A stretch of DNA of 64,000 nt, taken from the NCBI GenBank assembly GCA_934270705.1, contig CAKQQG010000003.1, forward strand, positions 1-64,000, given 5' to 3'. The notes beneath the pieces are model-generated. The model saw nothing but the letters and a program-made list of their open reading frames with translations. It was not told the DNA's origin and ran no database searches. The position numbers and the translations under genes were made by a program. Positions within the stretch are counted from its first letter, which is position 1. The number at the start of each line of letters is the position of its first letter. The DNA is from an uncultured Oxalobacter sp. Its GTDB lineage: Bacteria; Pseudomonadota; Gammaproteobacteria; Burkholderiales; Burkholderiaceae_D. Below are positions 1-9,653 of this stretch, in pieces.

Positions 1-16
1 CCCGCCGAGAAACGAA

Positions 17-45
17 ATTATGCACTTCTCTTCATTACCTGTCAA
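17..45 (-). promoter_or_regulatory. Strong sigma-70 promoter, proximal copy, pointing out of the window
   Basis: Read leftward, TTGACA (45-40) and CATAAT (22-17) are separated by 17 bases. The bases after the -10 (TTCGTTTCTC) resemble the start regions of betaproteobacterial rRNA or tRNA operons. The transcript would leave the window at base 1. It is the second of two near-identical promoters, so a highly expressed gene probably lies just outside. The identity of that gene is inference. Confidence 0.7.
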
Positions 46-132
46 GCCCTTTCTTCAACTTTTTATCCGGCTTAACAATTTCTCCTCAACCCTCACATCA
101 GTTTCCATACTTCTGTGCTGCTGAGAAATGAA

Positions 133-161
133 ATTATGTTCCTGTTCGACTGACTCGTCAA
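133..161 (-). promoter_or_regulatory. Strong sigma-70 promoter, distal copy of a tandem pair
   Basis: Read leftward, TTGACG (161-156) and CATAAT (138-133) are 17 bases apart. The 21 bases that include the -10 and initiation region (118-138) match 2-22 at 18 of 21 positions, so the two promoters look like a tandem duplication. It lies just beyond the aroA stop codon. The rest of 1-214 holds no convincing gene; a 52-codon frame (55-213, leftward) is probably chance. Confidence 0.65.
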
Positions 162-214
162 TATCTGGATGAGTTTTTCTTTTCTGTAAAACAACACTCA
201 TTCGACTTGTCATC

Positions 215-1549
215 TCATTTGCCCGTTTTTCCGACGGGATCGGTAATTGCCGCAAAGGCCTGAAAATATTCCGGATATGTTTTTGCAACACATTGTGGAT
301 CGTTGATTCTGATTCTTGCGCCTTGCTTGCCATGTCCTGAAAGACTGGCCAGCGAAAAACACATCGCCATACGATGATCGTCATACGTATCGATTTCGGC
401 ATCAGCAATCGTCTCTGCAGGAATAATCTTCAACCAGTCTTCTCCGGTCTCGACTCCAACACCAAGTTTTGCCAGTTCGGTTGCCATTGCTGCGATTCTG
501 TCCGTTTCCTTGACTCGCCAGCTGCCGATATTGCGCAGGACACTTGGACCGTCGGCATAAACCGCCAGCATCGCCACCGTCATCGCCGCATCCGGGATCA
601 GATTGAAATCCTCATCGATCCCTTTCAGCACATCACCGGATGCGACCTTGATATAATTGTCACCATACTCGACACGCGCCCCCATTTTCGCAAGTACATC
701 GACAAAACGGACGTCCCCCTGAATGCTGTTTCGTCCGATACCTTCCACTCTGACAGGTCCGCCCGCTATCGCAGCTGCCGCCAGAAAATAGGATGCAGAC
801 GATGCATCGCCTTCCACGTGCAGGACTCCCGGGCTTTTGTATGTTTGCCCTTTCCTGAGAACAAACGCATTCCAGCCATCCCGCTCGACAGTCACACCGA
901 ACGTTCGCATCAGATTCAGCGTAATTTCGATATATGGCTTGGAAATCAACTCGCCAATAACATGAATCGTCACATCTTCCGTTCTCGCCATCAGCGGCGC
1001 TGCCATCAGTAATGCCGTCAGAAACTGACTGGAGACATTGCCTCGCACTTTCAATTCATGCGTATTGAACTTTCCTTCATGAATCCTGATCGGCGGATAA
1101 CCCGGATTTTTCACATACTCGATCTGCGCACCAGATGCATTGAGCGCATCCACAAGATCGCCGATCGGTCGTTCATGCATCCGCGGAATGCCATGCAAAA
1201 GAAATTCACCTCCCAGTACTGCCAGTGCGGCAGTCAACGGACGAATCGCGGTACCTGCGTTACCAAGAAACAAATCAGCCTTTTTGACTGGCAAATCGCC
1301 ATGTGTACCGCTAACGATATATTCATCCGTATTTCCTGTCTGTTTCCACGGCACACCCAGCGCATGCAATGCATCCAGCATCACCGACGTATCATCCGAT
1401 GACAACAAATCCCTGATAACCGTTTCCCCTTCTGCCAGTGCAGACAAAAGCAAAGTACGGTTCGATATGCTTTTCGATCCGGGAAGGCGAACGACTCCGG
1501 AAACATTGGCAACCGGCGACAAATCGATATATTTGGGATAACGAAACAT
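215..1549 (-). CDS. aroA: 3-phosphoshikimate 1-carboxyvinyltransferase (EPSP synthase)
   Basis: Sixth step of the shikimate pathway: joins phosphoenolpyruvate to shikimate 3-phosphate in the cytoplasm. The 444-residue protein shows the family landmarks: [10 protein letters not shown] near residue 22, the [14 protein letters not shown] motif near 96, the KETDR motif near 347 and a DDHRMAM stretch near the C terminus. The length is normal for the family. The ATG follows GGAATAA. It is the last gene of the leftward gyrA-serC-pheA-hisC-tyrA-aroA run and starts 4 bases after tyrA ends. In related Burkholderiales cmk usually follows aroA; here the next sequence is a pair of strong promoters instead. 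Confidence 0.96.
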   Translation of the reverse strand: MFRYPKYIDLSPVANVSGVVRLPGSKSISNRTLLLSALAEGETVIRDLLSSDDTSVMLDALHALGVPWKQTGNTDEYIVSGTHGDLPVKKADLFLGNAGTAIRPLTAALAVLGGEFLLHGIPRMHERPIGDLVDALNASGAQIEYVKNPGYPPIRIHEGKFNTHELKVRGNVSSQFLTALLMAAPLMARTEDVTIHVIGELISKPYIEITLNLMRTFGVTVERDGWNAFVLRKGQTYKSPGVLHVEGDASSASYFLAAAAIAGGPVRVEGIGRNSIQGDVRFVDVLAKMGARVEYGDNYIKVASGDVLKGIDEDFNLIPDAAMTVAMLAVYADGPSVLRNIGSWRVKETDRIAAMATELAKLGVGVETGEDWLKIIPAETIADAEIDTYDDHRMAMCFSLASLSGHGKQGARIRINDPQCVAKTYPEYFQAFAAITDPVGKTGK

Positions 1550-1553
1550 CGGA

Positions 1554-2447
1554 TTATTCCTGTTTTTTCCGTTCGGAACTTTCTATGGTATTGAGCCAGT
1601 TCATTCTGGCCTGCTGCGCACGTGCATAAATCTTTTCCAGTTCGCGGCCATCAGCCTTTGCCACCAAATCACGGATTTGCCTCAATTCATCCATATAGGC
1701 ATCCATCTCCGTCAGCAAATGCTCTCTGTTCGCCAGCGTAATATCCCGCCACATTTCCGGCGACGAGCCTGCGATTCGCGTGAAGTCCCTGAATCCGCTC
1801 GCGGCATACCGGAAAAACAGCTCGGACTTGGGGTGACGCGCGACATAATCCACCAGCCCATACGCCAGTAAATGCGGCATATGACTGACGGTTGCGAACA
1901 CATTGTCATGATCTTCCGGTGTCAGATAATGAATCACGGCACCACATTGTTCCCACAAACCCGCGATTCTTTCGATATCTTCCCGACGATTTTCGGCAAG
2001 TCGCGTGATGACCGTCTTCTTTCCCAGGAACAGATCATCCGTCGCAGCTTCCGGCCCGTTCATTTCACGACCTGCAATCGGGTGCGCCGGTATAAAACGA
2101 CCGACTTGCTCCCCCAGCACATCGCGTACCATCGCCACGACATTCGTCTTGGTACTACCCGTATCGGTAACGATCAGGTCATCCGGCAAATAAGGCGATA
2201 CCGAACGCAATACATTGGCCGTTTGCGCCACCGGCACGGCCAGCACCAGCAAATCGGCATTACGGAAAGTTTCCTCAAGCGACGAACCGGCATCATCCAC
2301 AATACCCAATGCATGCGCCCTGGACAGAATTTCCCGATTCCGCTCCAGTCCGACAATACCACCACGGTAACCGGAGCGTCGCAAAGACAGCGCCAGCGAG
2401 CCACCGATCAGGCCGACACCGCAAATAACAATTTTCCTGAAAGCCAT
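1554..2447 (-). CDS. tyrA: Prephenate dehydrogenase
   Basis: Converts prephenate to 4-hydroxyphenylpyruvate with NAD, for tyrosine synthesis. The N terminus is a Rossmann fold ([14 protein letters not shown], residues 5-18). The motifs [19 protein letters not shown] and HPIAGRE follow, with the all-alpha prephenate dehydrogenase domain in the second half. The protein is a stand-alone enzyme of 297 residues without a fused chorismate mutase, which sits on PheA here. I chose ATG 2447, which overlaps the hisC stop codon as TGATG; a GTG one codon earlier is possible. The overlap implies translational coupling. Confidence 0.94.
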   Translation of the reverse strand: MAFRKIVICGVGLIGGSLALSLRRSGYRGGIVGLERNREILSRAHALGIVDDAGSSLEETFRNADLLVLAVPVAQTANVLRSVSPYLPDDLIVTDTGSTKTNVVAMVRDVLGEQVGRFIPAHPIAGREMNGPEAATDDLFLGKKTVITRLAENRREDIERIAGLWEQCGAVIHYLTPEDHDNVFATVSHMPHLLAYGLVDYVARHPKSELFFRYAASGFRDFTRIAGSSPEMWRDITLANREHLLTEMDAYMDELRQIRDLVAKADGRELEKIYARAQQARMNWLNTIESSERKKQE

Positions 2448-3559
2448 CACGAATTTGCCAGAATCGCTTTCAGTGCATCAACAAACGCGCGGTTTTCTTC
2501 CGGCAAGCCAATAGAGATACGCAGCCATTCCTGCAAGCCATAAGCATTGACAGGACGCACGATAATCCCGCGTTTGAGCAATTCCAGATTGACACGCGTA
2601 CCGGCCTCCTTGTCCTGTCCGACCTTGACCAGAACGAAATTCCCGTGCGAAGGAACATATGCCAGCCCCATGGCATCGAAAGATTCCGTCAGATAACGGT
2701 ATCCGTCCGCATTGATTTTCGCGCTCTTTTCCAGAAACGCGTGGTCTTGCAAGGCGGCGACTGCTGCGGCCTGTGCCAGCGCGTTCACGTTGAACGGCTG
2801 CCGGACACGATTCAGAAGATCTGTCACTTCCGTCTGGGCCAGACCAAACCCGACACGCAAACCAGCCAGACCATAGGCCTTCGAGAATGTACGCGAAACC
2901 AGCAAATTGGGGTATTTCCGAACCCATTCCGTGGAATCGTACTGGATCGAGGCATCCAGATATTCATTATATGCTTCGTCGATCACCACCACGATATCGG
3001 ACGGAACCTTGTCGAGAAAAGCCTCGATAGCTTCCGGCTGAAGGAACGTACCGGTAGGATTGTTCGGATTGGCGATGAAAACCAGTTTGGTATCCGGTCT
3101 GATGGCAGCAAGCATCGCCGGCAGATCATGTCCAAAATCGACCGAAGGAACCTGAATCCCGTTAGCACCCGTCGCCTTGGCAACAAGCGCATATACCAGA
3201 AACGAATATTCCGAAAAAACAATGGATTGTCCGGGCTGGACAAACGTTCTGCCAGCCAGATCAATGATATCGTTGCTGCCGTTGCCCAGCGTAATCCAGT
3301 CCTGCGGCACACCGTAACGTTCGGAAATCGCCTTTTTCAATTCAAACCCGTTAGCGTCAGGATAACGCCCCGTTTCATCAAGCGCTTTCCGCACGGCGAC
3401 CTTGGCCGATTCCGGCATACCCAACGGATTTTCGTTGGACGCCAGTTTGATGATTTTTTCGGGATCCAGACCGAATTCGCGGGCAACCTCTGAAATCGGC
3501 TTGCCTGCCTGATAGGGCGCAATGGCGCGTATATATTCCGGAGCGAACTGATTAGACAT
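2447..3559 (-). CDS. hisC: Histidinol-phosphate / aromatic aminotransferase
   Basis: PLP-dependent fold-type I aminotransferase. The lysine motif SRTFSKAYGLAGLRVG lies near residue 230, NPNNPTGT near 164 and the C-terminal arginine motif LRISIG near 350. Sequence alone does not separate histidinol-phosphate from aromatic transamination. Its place between pheA and tyrA suggests it transaminates prephenate or the aromatic keto acids, as the second hisC copy does in many betaproteobacteria. The start at 3559 (MSNQF) has a TGGA about 7 bases upstream; an ATG at 3574 is an alternative. Product about 370 residues, normal length. Confidence 0.92.
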   Translation of the reverse strand: MSNQFAPEYIRAIAPYQAGKPISEVAREFGLDPEKIIKLASNENPLGMPESAKVAVRKALDETGRYPDANGFELKKAISERYGVPQDWITLGNGSNDIIDLAGRTFVQPGQSIVFSEYSFLVYALVAKATGANGIQVPSVDFGHDLPAMLAAIRPDTKLVFIANPNNPTGTFLQPEAIEAFLDKVPSDIVVVIDEAYNEYLDASIQYDSTEWVRKYPNLLVSRTFSKAYGLAGLRVGFGLAQTEVTDLLNRVRQPFNVNALAQAAAVAALQDHAFLEKSAKINADGYRYLTESFDAMGLAYVPSHGNFVLVKVGQDKEAGTRVNLELLKRGIIVRPVNAYGLQEWLRISIGLPEENRAFVDALKAILANS

Positions 3560-3580
3560 AATGATTCCAGTCATAACGAA

Positions 3581-4645
3581 CTAAATAGGATATGAACCAA
3601 GTACCTTGAAATAAACGACCCTGTCTTTCAATTCCGACAGTGCCTGTTTGATCTTCTCTTCCCTGACGTGGCCCTCGATATCCACGAAAAAGTAATATTC
3701 CCAGTTACCGGTTTTGGCCGGTCTGGATTCCAGCCTCGTCATGGATACGCCATATTTTTCCAGCGGTTCCAGCATACTGTACACGGCACCCGCCTTGTTC
3801 TGCACCGACAACAACAGCGAAGTCTGATCTCTGCCTGTCGGTTCCGTTTCCTTTCGACCGATCACGGCAAACCTCGTCCTGTTTTGCGGTTCATCCTGAA
3901 TATGCGCATTGACGACCTGAAGTCCGTAACGCTTCGATGCGATTTCACCGGCAATAGCCGCCACATTGCCATCTTCACTGGCCATACGCGCAGCTTCCGC
4001 ATTGGAAGAAACCGCTTGTCTCGGAATATTCGGAAAATGCTGATTGAGCCACCCCTGACACTGTGCCAGCGCCTGCGAATGCGCGCAAATAGTATGCACG
4101 CCATCCATATTCCCGCTTTGCGTCATCAAATTGTGCTGCACTGGAATGGAGACCTCGCTACTGATCGTCAGCGGCGTTTGCATCAGCAAATCCAGCGTCC
4201 GGTTGATCGCACCTTCCGTTGAATTTTCAACAGGCACCACACCGAAGTCTGCCGTTCCAGCCTCCACTGCCCGGAAAACTTCATCTATGGACATGCAAGG
4301 CAACACATCGACCGACATCCCGAAACCACGATACGCGGCCTGTTCCGAAAATGTACCGGCCGGGCCGAGATAAGCGACAATCATCTTTTTCTCCAGCGCA
4401 CGGCATGCCGACATGATTTCCTTGAAAATCGTCTGCAACGCTGCATCGCCCAGCGGACCGGGATTGCGATCGGCAATTCCCCTCAATACCTGAGCCTCCC
4501 TGTCAGGCCTGAAAATCGGTGCATCAGACTTGTTTTTGACATGCCCGACCTCCTGGGCCAGCTTCGCCCTGCGATTCAACAATGCCACGATCTGACCATC
4601 CAGTTCATCGATCTGGTCCCGCAAAGGTTTCAATAATTTTTCCAT
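3581..4645 (-). CDS. pheA: Bifunctional chorismate mutase / prephenate dehydratase (P-protein)
   Basis: Makes phenylpyruvate from chorismate in two steps. Residues 1-85 are an AroQ-type chorismate mutase (LRDQIDELD, LLNRRAKLAQEVG). Residues 90-270 are prephenate dehydratase (YLGPAGTFSEQA, with the catalytic TRF within NRTRFAVIG). Residues 278-354 form an ACT domain (GAVYSMLEPLEKYGVSMTRLESRP) expected to bind phenylalanine for feedback inhibition. Length 354 is typical. It lies 92 bases after serC and just before hisC in the aromatic cluster. No attenuator-like leader is evident in the short gap. Confidence 0.96.
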   Translation of the reverse strand: MEKLLKPLRDQIDELDGQIVALLNRRAKLAQEVGHVKNKSDAPIFRPDREAQVLRGIADRNPGPLGDAALQTIFKEIMSACRALEKKMIVAYLGPAGTFSEQAAYRGFGMSVDVLPCMSIDEVFRAVEAGTADFGVVPVENSTEGAINRTLDLLMQTPLTISSEVSIPVQHNLMTQSGNMDGVHTICAHSQALAQCQGWLNQHFPNIPRQAVSSNAEAARMASEDGNVAAIAGEIASKRYGLQVVNAHIQDEPQNRTRFAVIGRKETEPTGRDQTSLLLSVQNKAGAVYSMLEPLEKYGVSMTRLESRPAKTGNWEYYFFVDIEGHVREEKIKQALSELKDRVVYFKVLGSYPI

Positions 4646-4737
4646 GAATCAGCAAAATACTATGTGGACGGAACGGCCAGTGGCCAACAAGAAATACGAG
4701 GAATTATTGTATGGCATAAACAGGCCAATTCCCCAGT

Positions 4738-5841
4738 TTATACCATAGATAACCGGCCATACCGCTCCTCAAAGCCCCGCATAAACGCAACAAGCTCCCT
4801 GACACCTTCGATCGGCATGGCATTGTACAAAGACGCACGCATCCCGCCAGTCAGACGATGCCCTTTCAACTGAAGCAAACCACGCTTTTCCGCCTCCGCC
4901 AGAAATACATCGTTCAATGCCTCATTCGCCAGGAAGAACGGTACATTCATTCTGGAGCGGCAATCCGCCTTGACGTCATTGCGATAAAACGTGCTATGGT
5001 CGATAAAGTCATACAACAAGGATGATTTTTCGATGCTGTCCTGTTCCATACGCGCGACACCGCCATTTTTTTTCAGCCACTGGAATACGAGACCACACAA
5101 ATAAATCGCATAAGTCGGAGGCGTATTGAACATGGAATCGTTGTCCGCAACGTTTTGCCAATCGAAAACGGACGGGCAACCCGACAAGGCATGACCGATC
5201 AGATCCTCATGCACAATCAGAACAGTGACGCCTGCCGGCCCCAGATTTTTCTGCGCACTGGCGAAAACCAGTGCATACCGGGAAAAATCCACCGGACGCG
5301 ACAAAATATCGGACGACATATCCGCCACCAGCGGCACATCCCCCGTATCGGGGACAAAGCCGAACTGATTGCCGTTGATCGTTTCATTCGAACAGATATG
5401 CACATAGGCTGCACGTTCCGTCAGCTGCCATACATCGCAAGATGGCACACAATGAAACCCATCGTTTTCCGAAGATGCGGCGATATGCACCGTTCCATAC
5501 TTTCGTGCTTCCCGCAAAGACTTGCCGGACCATATTCCCGTATGCACGAAATCAATCACACCATCTGCCCCCGGTCTGCCGACCAGATTCATCGGCACAA
5601 TCGCATTCATGGCGGTTGCTCCGCCCTGCATGAACAAAATACGGTGTGTCGCCGGTATCTCCAGCAATTCACGCAAATCATCGCGTGCCTGCCGGATAAT
5701 CATACCGAACTGCGAACCACGGTGACTCAACTCCATGGCAGACATCCCGCATCCATGCCAGTCCAACATCTCGGCGGCGGCCTGAGCAAGCACATCTTCC
5801 GGCATCACCGCCGGCCCCGCCGAAAAATTATACGGACGCAT
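4738..5841 (-). CDS. serC: Phosphoserine aminotransferase
   Basis: PLP enzyme of serine synthesis (3-phosphohydroxypyruvate to phosphoserine) and of pyridoxal phosphate synthesis. Family signatures visible are [14 protein letters not shown] at the N terminus, [14 protein letters not shown] near 75, the PLP lysine in [13 protein letters not shown] near 196 and [12 protein letters not shown] near 335. The start at ATG 5841 gives the conserved N terminus; the longer frame would need a TTG. About 367 residues, normal. It begins 14 bases after gyrA ends, so both are probably on one transcript, as in other Burkholderiales. Confidence 0.96.
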   Translation of the reverse strand: MRPYNFSAGPAVMPEDVLAQAAAEMLDWHGCGMSAMELSHRGSQFGMIIRQARDDLRELLEIPATHRILFMQGGATAMNAIVPMNLVGRPGADGVIDFVHTGIWSGKSLREARKYGTVHIAASSENDGFHCVPSCDVWQLTERAAYVHICSNETINGNQFGFVPDTGDVPLVADMSSDILSRPVDFSRYALVFASAQKNLGPAGVTVLIVHEDLIGHALSGCPSVFDWQNVADNDSMFNTPPTYAIYLCGLVFQWLKKNGGVARMEQDSIEKSSLLYDFIDHSTFYRNDVKADCRSRMNVPFFLANEALNDVFLAEAEKRGLLQLKGHRLTGGMRASLYNAMPIEGVRELVAFMRGFEERYGRLSMV

Positions 5842-5855
5842 CGTCAAGTCTCTTG

Positions 5856-8459
5856 TCAGGCATTTTCCGAAGCATCATCGATATCGGACTCCAGAATGCG
5901 TTGCAATCCGCTCAATTTCGTACCTTCCTCAACTGCGATCAGTGTCACCCCTTGTGTCGCACGTCCCATTTCACGGATTTCCGACACTCTCGTACGAATC
6001 AGGACACCACCAGTCGTAATCAGCATGATCTCGTCGTTCTCATTGACCAGTGTCGCCGCGACCACTTTGCCGTTACGCTCGCTTGTCTGAATGGCGATCA
6101 TACCCTTGGTACCCCTGCCATGTCGTGTATATTCGGAAATCGGCGTCCGCTTGCCGAATCCGTTTTCTGTTGCTGTCAGCACCGACTGACTTTCATCGCC
6201 TGCCACCAGCAAGGCGATCACCTTCTGGTCATCGTCCAGATTCATTCCCTTGACACCACGTGCCGTCCGTCCCATCGGTCGGACATCGTTCTCATCGAAC
6301 CTGACGGCCTTGCCGGCATCCGAAAACAGCATCACATCATGATTGCCATCGGTGAGCGCCGCACCGATCAGATAATCCCCTTCGTCCAGACCGACGGCAA
6401 TGATGCCGGCCTTGCGCGGATTGCTGAAATCCGTCAAAGGCGTTTTCTTGACCGTTCCCTGGCTGGTCGCCATGAAAATGAAATGGTTTTCCGGGAAATT
6501 CCGGTTTTCGCCGGACAGCGGCAAAATGACCGTAATCTTTTCATTTTCCTGCAACGGGAACATATTCACGATCGGTTTGCCCCGCGAATTGCGAGACCCT
6601 TGCGGGACCTCCCATACTTTCAGCCAATACATCCGCCCCCTGTCAGAAAAACACAGGATATAGTCATGCGTATTGGCGATAAACAACTGATCGACCCAGT
6701 CATCCTCCTTCGTTGCCGTGGCTTGCCGTCCACGACCGCCCCGTTTTTGCGCACGATATTCCGACAGCGGCTGCGCCTTGATATACCCGCCATGCGAAAG
6801 CGTCACCACCATGTCCTGCGGCGTAATCAAATCTTCCGTTTCCAGATCACTGGCATTGAGCTCTATCTCGGAACGACGACTATCCTTGAGCTTCTCGCCA
6901 TATTCGTCAATCACTTCCCGCAATTCGCCATCGATAATGGCAAGCAATCGTTCCGGTTTGGCCAGAATATCGAGCAATTCGGCAATCTGCGCCATCACAT
7001 CGCCATACTCATTCAGTATCTTGTCCTGTTCCAGACCTGTGAGCCGTTGCAGGCGCATCTGGAGGATTTCGGTCGCCTGTTCCTCGGACAACCTGTACAG
7101 GCCATCGGACTGTATCCCGTACATTTTTGGCAATCCTTCAGGTCTGAAATCGCTCAAGCTGTTGGCATGTACCGCACTGGTCCGTTCCAGCATCGAGCGA
7201 ACGAGCGAAGAATCCCATGATCGGGCCATCAATTCCTGACGCGCCACCGGCGGAGTCGGCGCTGCGCGGATAATGGCGATGAAATCATCGATATTGGCCA
7301 GCGCAACCGCAAGGCCTTCCAGCAAATGCCCCCGTTCACGTGCCTTGCGCAATTCAAAAATGGTACGGCGCGTCACCACTTCACGACGATGCGAAAGGAA
7401 GCACTCCAACATCTGCTTGAGATTGAGCAATTTCGGCTGACCATCCACCAGCGCAACCATATTCATGCCGAACGTATCCTGCAACTGCGTCTGCTTGAAC
7501 AGATTGTTCAGCACCACTTCCGCCACCTCATTGCGCTTGAGCTCGATCACGACCCGCATACCGGACTTGTCCGATTCATCGCGTATATCGGAAATGCCGT
7601 CCAGTTTCTTTTCGCGCACCCCTTCGGCGATCCGTTCCAGCAACGTCTTTTTATTGACCTGATACGGCAACTCGTCGATGATGATCGCCTGACGACCATC
7701 TCGCCCATGCTCCTCAAAATGCGTTCTGGCTCGCATGACAACACGACCACGCCCGGTACGATATCCCTCACGGACACCTGCCACCCCGTACACCAGCCCG
7801 CCGGTCGGAAAATCGGGTGCAGGGATGATATCGATCAACTCATCGATCGCGCAATCCGGATTGTGCAGCAAATGCAAGGCCCCGCGAATCACTTCGCCAA
7901 GATTGTGGGGAGGAATATTGGTCGCCATCCCCACAGCAATTCCTGAAGATCCGTTAATCAAAAGATTCGGAATGCGCGTCGGCAACACCGACGGCTCCTT
8001 TTCCTTGCCGTCATAGTTCGGAACGAAATCGATCGTCTCCTTGTCGATATCCGCCAGCATTTCATCGGCTATCCTGTCCAGACGACATTCCGTATAACGC
8101 ATCGCCGCAGCATTGTCGCCATCGACCGAACCGAAATTGCCCTGTCCGTCCACCAGCGTATAACGCAAGGAAAAATCCTGTGCCATTCTTACCAGCGTGT
8201 CGTAAATGGACTGGTCGCCATGCGGATGATACTTACCCATGACTTCACCGACGACGCGAGCGCATTTCACATAAGGACGATTCCAGGTGTTGTTCATTTC
8301 ATGCATGCCGAACAATACCCGGCGATGCACCGGCTTCAGACCATCCCGCACATCCGGAAGCGCCCTGCCGACGATCACGCTCATCGCATAATCGAGATAA
8401 CTTTTGCGCATTTCGTCTTCCAGCGAAATGGAAATGGTTTCTTTGGCAAACTGATCCAT
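5856..8459 (-). CDS. gyrA: DNA gyrase subunit A
   Basis: Breakage-reunion subunit of the type II topoisomerase that introduces negative supercoils. The catalytic Tyr122 is in AAAMRYTE, the N-terminal half carries the winged-helix and tower domains, and the C-terminal beta-pinwheel holds a GyrA box (QKRGGRG near 560). Length 867, close to E. coli. Numbering matches E. coli through the quinolone region, where [10 protein letters not shown] places Gln at position 83 (codon CAG, 8213-8211) instead of the usual Ser or Thr, with Asp87 kept. It is the first gene of the leftward block. Confidence 0.97.
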   Translation of the reverse strand: MDQFAKETISISLEDEMRKSYLDYAMSVIVGRALPDVRDGLKPVHRRVLFGMHEMNNTWNRPYVKCARVVGEVMGKYHPHGDQSIYDTLVRMAQDFSLRYTLVDGQGNFGSVDGDNAAAMRYTECRLDRIADEMLADIDKETIDFVPNYDGKEKEPSVLPTRIPNLLINGSSGIAVGMATNIPPHNLGEVIRGALHLLHNPDCAIDELIDIIPAPDFPTGGLVYGVAGVREGYRTGRGRVVMRARTHFEEHGRDGRQAIIIDELPYQVNKKTLLERIAEGVREKKLDGISDIRDESDKSGMRVVIELKRNEVAEVVLNNLFKQTQLQDTFGMNMVALVDGQPKLLNLKQMLECFLSHRREVVTRRTIFELRKARERGHLLEGLAVALANIDDFIAIIRAAPTPPVARQELMARSWDSSLVRSMLERTSAVHANSLSDFRPEGLPKMYGIQSDGLYRLSEEQATEILQMRLQRLTGLEQDKILNEYGDVMAQIAELLDILAKPERLLAIIDGELREVIDEYGEKLKDSRRSEIELNASDLETEDLITPQDMVVTLSHGGYIKAQPLSEYRAQKRGGRGRQATATKEDDWVDQLFIANTHDYILCFSDRGRMYWLKVWEVPQGSRNSRGKPIVNMFPLQENEKITVILPLSGENRNFPENHFIFMATSQGTVKKTPLTDFSNPRKAGIIAVGLDEGDYLIGAALTDGNHDVMLFSDAGKAVRFDENDVRPMGRTARGVKGMNLDDDQKVIALLVAGDESQSVLTATENGFGKRTPISEYTRHGRGTKGMIAIQTSERNGKVVAATLVNENDEIMLITTGGVLIRTRVSEIREMGRATQGVTLIAVEEGTKLSGLQRILESDIDDASENA

Positions 8460-8937
8460 GAGAGAAAATTCCGACAGACTAAAAAGGAGCCGGATATCGA
8501 ATGTTCCGGCAATAAAAACAGGATTTTACCACGCCAACGGTCCAAACCCGCCGCATCCCCGTCAAATCGGCAGACATTTGTTTCCTTCACTTTACCGTCA
8601 CAACGCCTTTTTTCGGCCATATGTACTGACTTGATTTTTTCAACTGACCGATATATAAAACAGGATACAGTGATCGCCTGATGCCGTTATAAGGCACGTC
8701 TGGCACATACGGTTGCAAAAAAGCTACAAATTGATACCAAAAGTTGATCTAACAAACAAAATAGAAAATTGTTTGAACTTCGTGGCTTATCTAGCTATCG
8801 TCAATATGTCAGAATAGCTGTAACGCATTATTAGAAGCGAATCGGATCTATAATGTGATTGTCATGTTATTGGTATTTCGAAGTTAGAAAAAAAGCATGC
8901 GCAGCCCGCTGCGGATATCTCAACTAAGAGGATAAAT
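8460..8937. other. Intergenic region between divergent gyrA and ompA
   Basis: This 478-base stretch has no credible gene. Leftward for gyrA there is an extended -10 (TGGTAAAAT, 8531-8523) without an obvious -35. Rightward for ompA there is a TATAAT at 8849-8854 and a TTGAAC at 8773-8778 followed 17 bases later by TATCGT. The part from about 8640 to 8890 is clearly A+T-rich, which would suit a strong outer-membrane-protein promoter. A good Shine-Dalgarno (AAGAGGAT) precedes the ompA ATG. Start points are not determinable from sequence. Confidence 0.5.
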
Positions 8938-9564
8938 ATGAACAAATTGCTTAAAGTTATTTTCGCTGCATCCGCAGTTGTTGCAGCCTCTGCTTCAGCA
9001 CAAACGATGACTGAATATATGGCCAAGAAACCATATAGCGGTTACCTTCAGACCCAGCGTGACGTAATCGTCCGCAGTGGTACGGGTCTGTGCTGGCATA
9101 CCGGTTACTGGACGCCTGCCGATGCAGTTCCCGGTTGTGACGGTCCTCTGACACAGCCTGCATCATCGTCCGCTCCTGTTGCAGTCGCACCTGTCCCAAC
9201 CGCTGAAAAAGTAACTTACGCAGCAGACACCTTCTTCGATTTCGACAAGGCTGTCGTCAAACCGGAAGGCAAGGCCAAACTGGATGAACTGGTTAACGCA
9301 CTGACCGGTCAGGATACCGAAGTTATCGTTGCCGTCGGTCACACCGACTGGATCGGTACCGACGCCTACAACCAGAAACTGTCTGAACGTCGTGCCAACG
9401 CCGTCAAGGCATATCTGGTATCCAAGGGTGTTCCGGCAGAAAAAATCTTTACCGAAGGCAAAGGCAAGAAACAGCCGATCGCTTCCAACAAGACGAGAGA
9501 AGGCCGCGCCAAGAACCGTCGTGTTGAAGTCGAAGTTGTTGCCAACCGCGGTGTCAAGTCCTGA
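8938..9564 (+). CDS. Small OmpA-family cell envelope protein
   Basis: A 208-residue protein with a signal peptide (KLLKVIFAASAVVAASASA, cleavage after ASA near residue 21), a short middle region rich in Pro/Ala/Ser (residues 77-92) and a C-terminal OmpA/MotB peptidoglycan-binding domain (about 95-205). The domain shows FFDFDKAVVKPEG, VGHTDWIGTDAYN, LSERRANAVKAYL and NRRVEVEV. The OmpA domain is expected to bind diaminopimelate in peptidoglycan. There is no room for the eight-stranded barrel of classical OmpA, so it is more like the short betaproteobacterial OmpA-like proteins. It is monocistronic, with its own promoter region and a strong terminator. Confidence 0.85.
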   Translation: MNKLLKVIFAASAVVAASASAQTMTEYMAKKPYSGYLQTQRDVIVRSGTGLCWHTGYWTPADAVPGCDGPLTQPASSSAPVAVAPVPTAEKVTYAADTFFDFDKAVVKPEGKAKLDELVNALTGQDTEVIVAVGHTDWIGTDAYNQKLSERRANAVKAYLVSKGVPAEKIFTEGKGKKQPIASNKTREGRAKNRRVEVEVVANRGVKS

Positions 9565-9582
9565 TCCAACCGGGATTTACCA

Positions 9583-9612
9583 CAAAAAACCCCGCAAATG
9601 CGGGGTTTTTTG
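9583..9612 (+). terminator. Rho-independent terminator after the OmpA-family gene
   Basis: The stem AACCCCGC / GCGGGGTT has a loop of AAAT, flanked by A-run and T-run, 20 bases past the stop codon. The flanking A and T tracts make it potentially bidirectional. The TATAAT at 9619-9624, possibly serving ubiG, begins just after it. Confidence 0.93.
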
Positions 9613-9653
9613 TTGCGTTATAATCCGGATATGTTCAAAATTCTGCCATTCCC

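Noticed and set aside
55-213. 52-codon leftward frame beginning just past aroA
   Set aside because: It overlaps two tandem promoters, lacks family-like sequence and would be disrupted by the promoter elements; probably chance.
5853-7220. 455-codon frame antisense to gyrA
   Set aside because: It lies wholly within gyrA, its translation has no family-like motif, and it has no Shine-Dalgarno. It is a shadow of a conserved gene.
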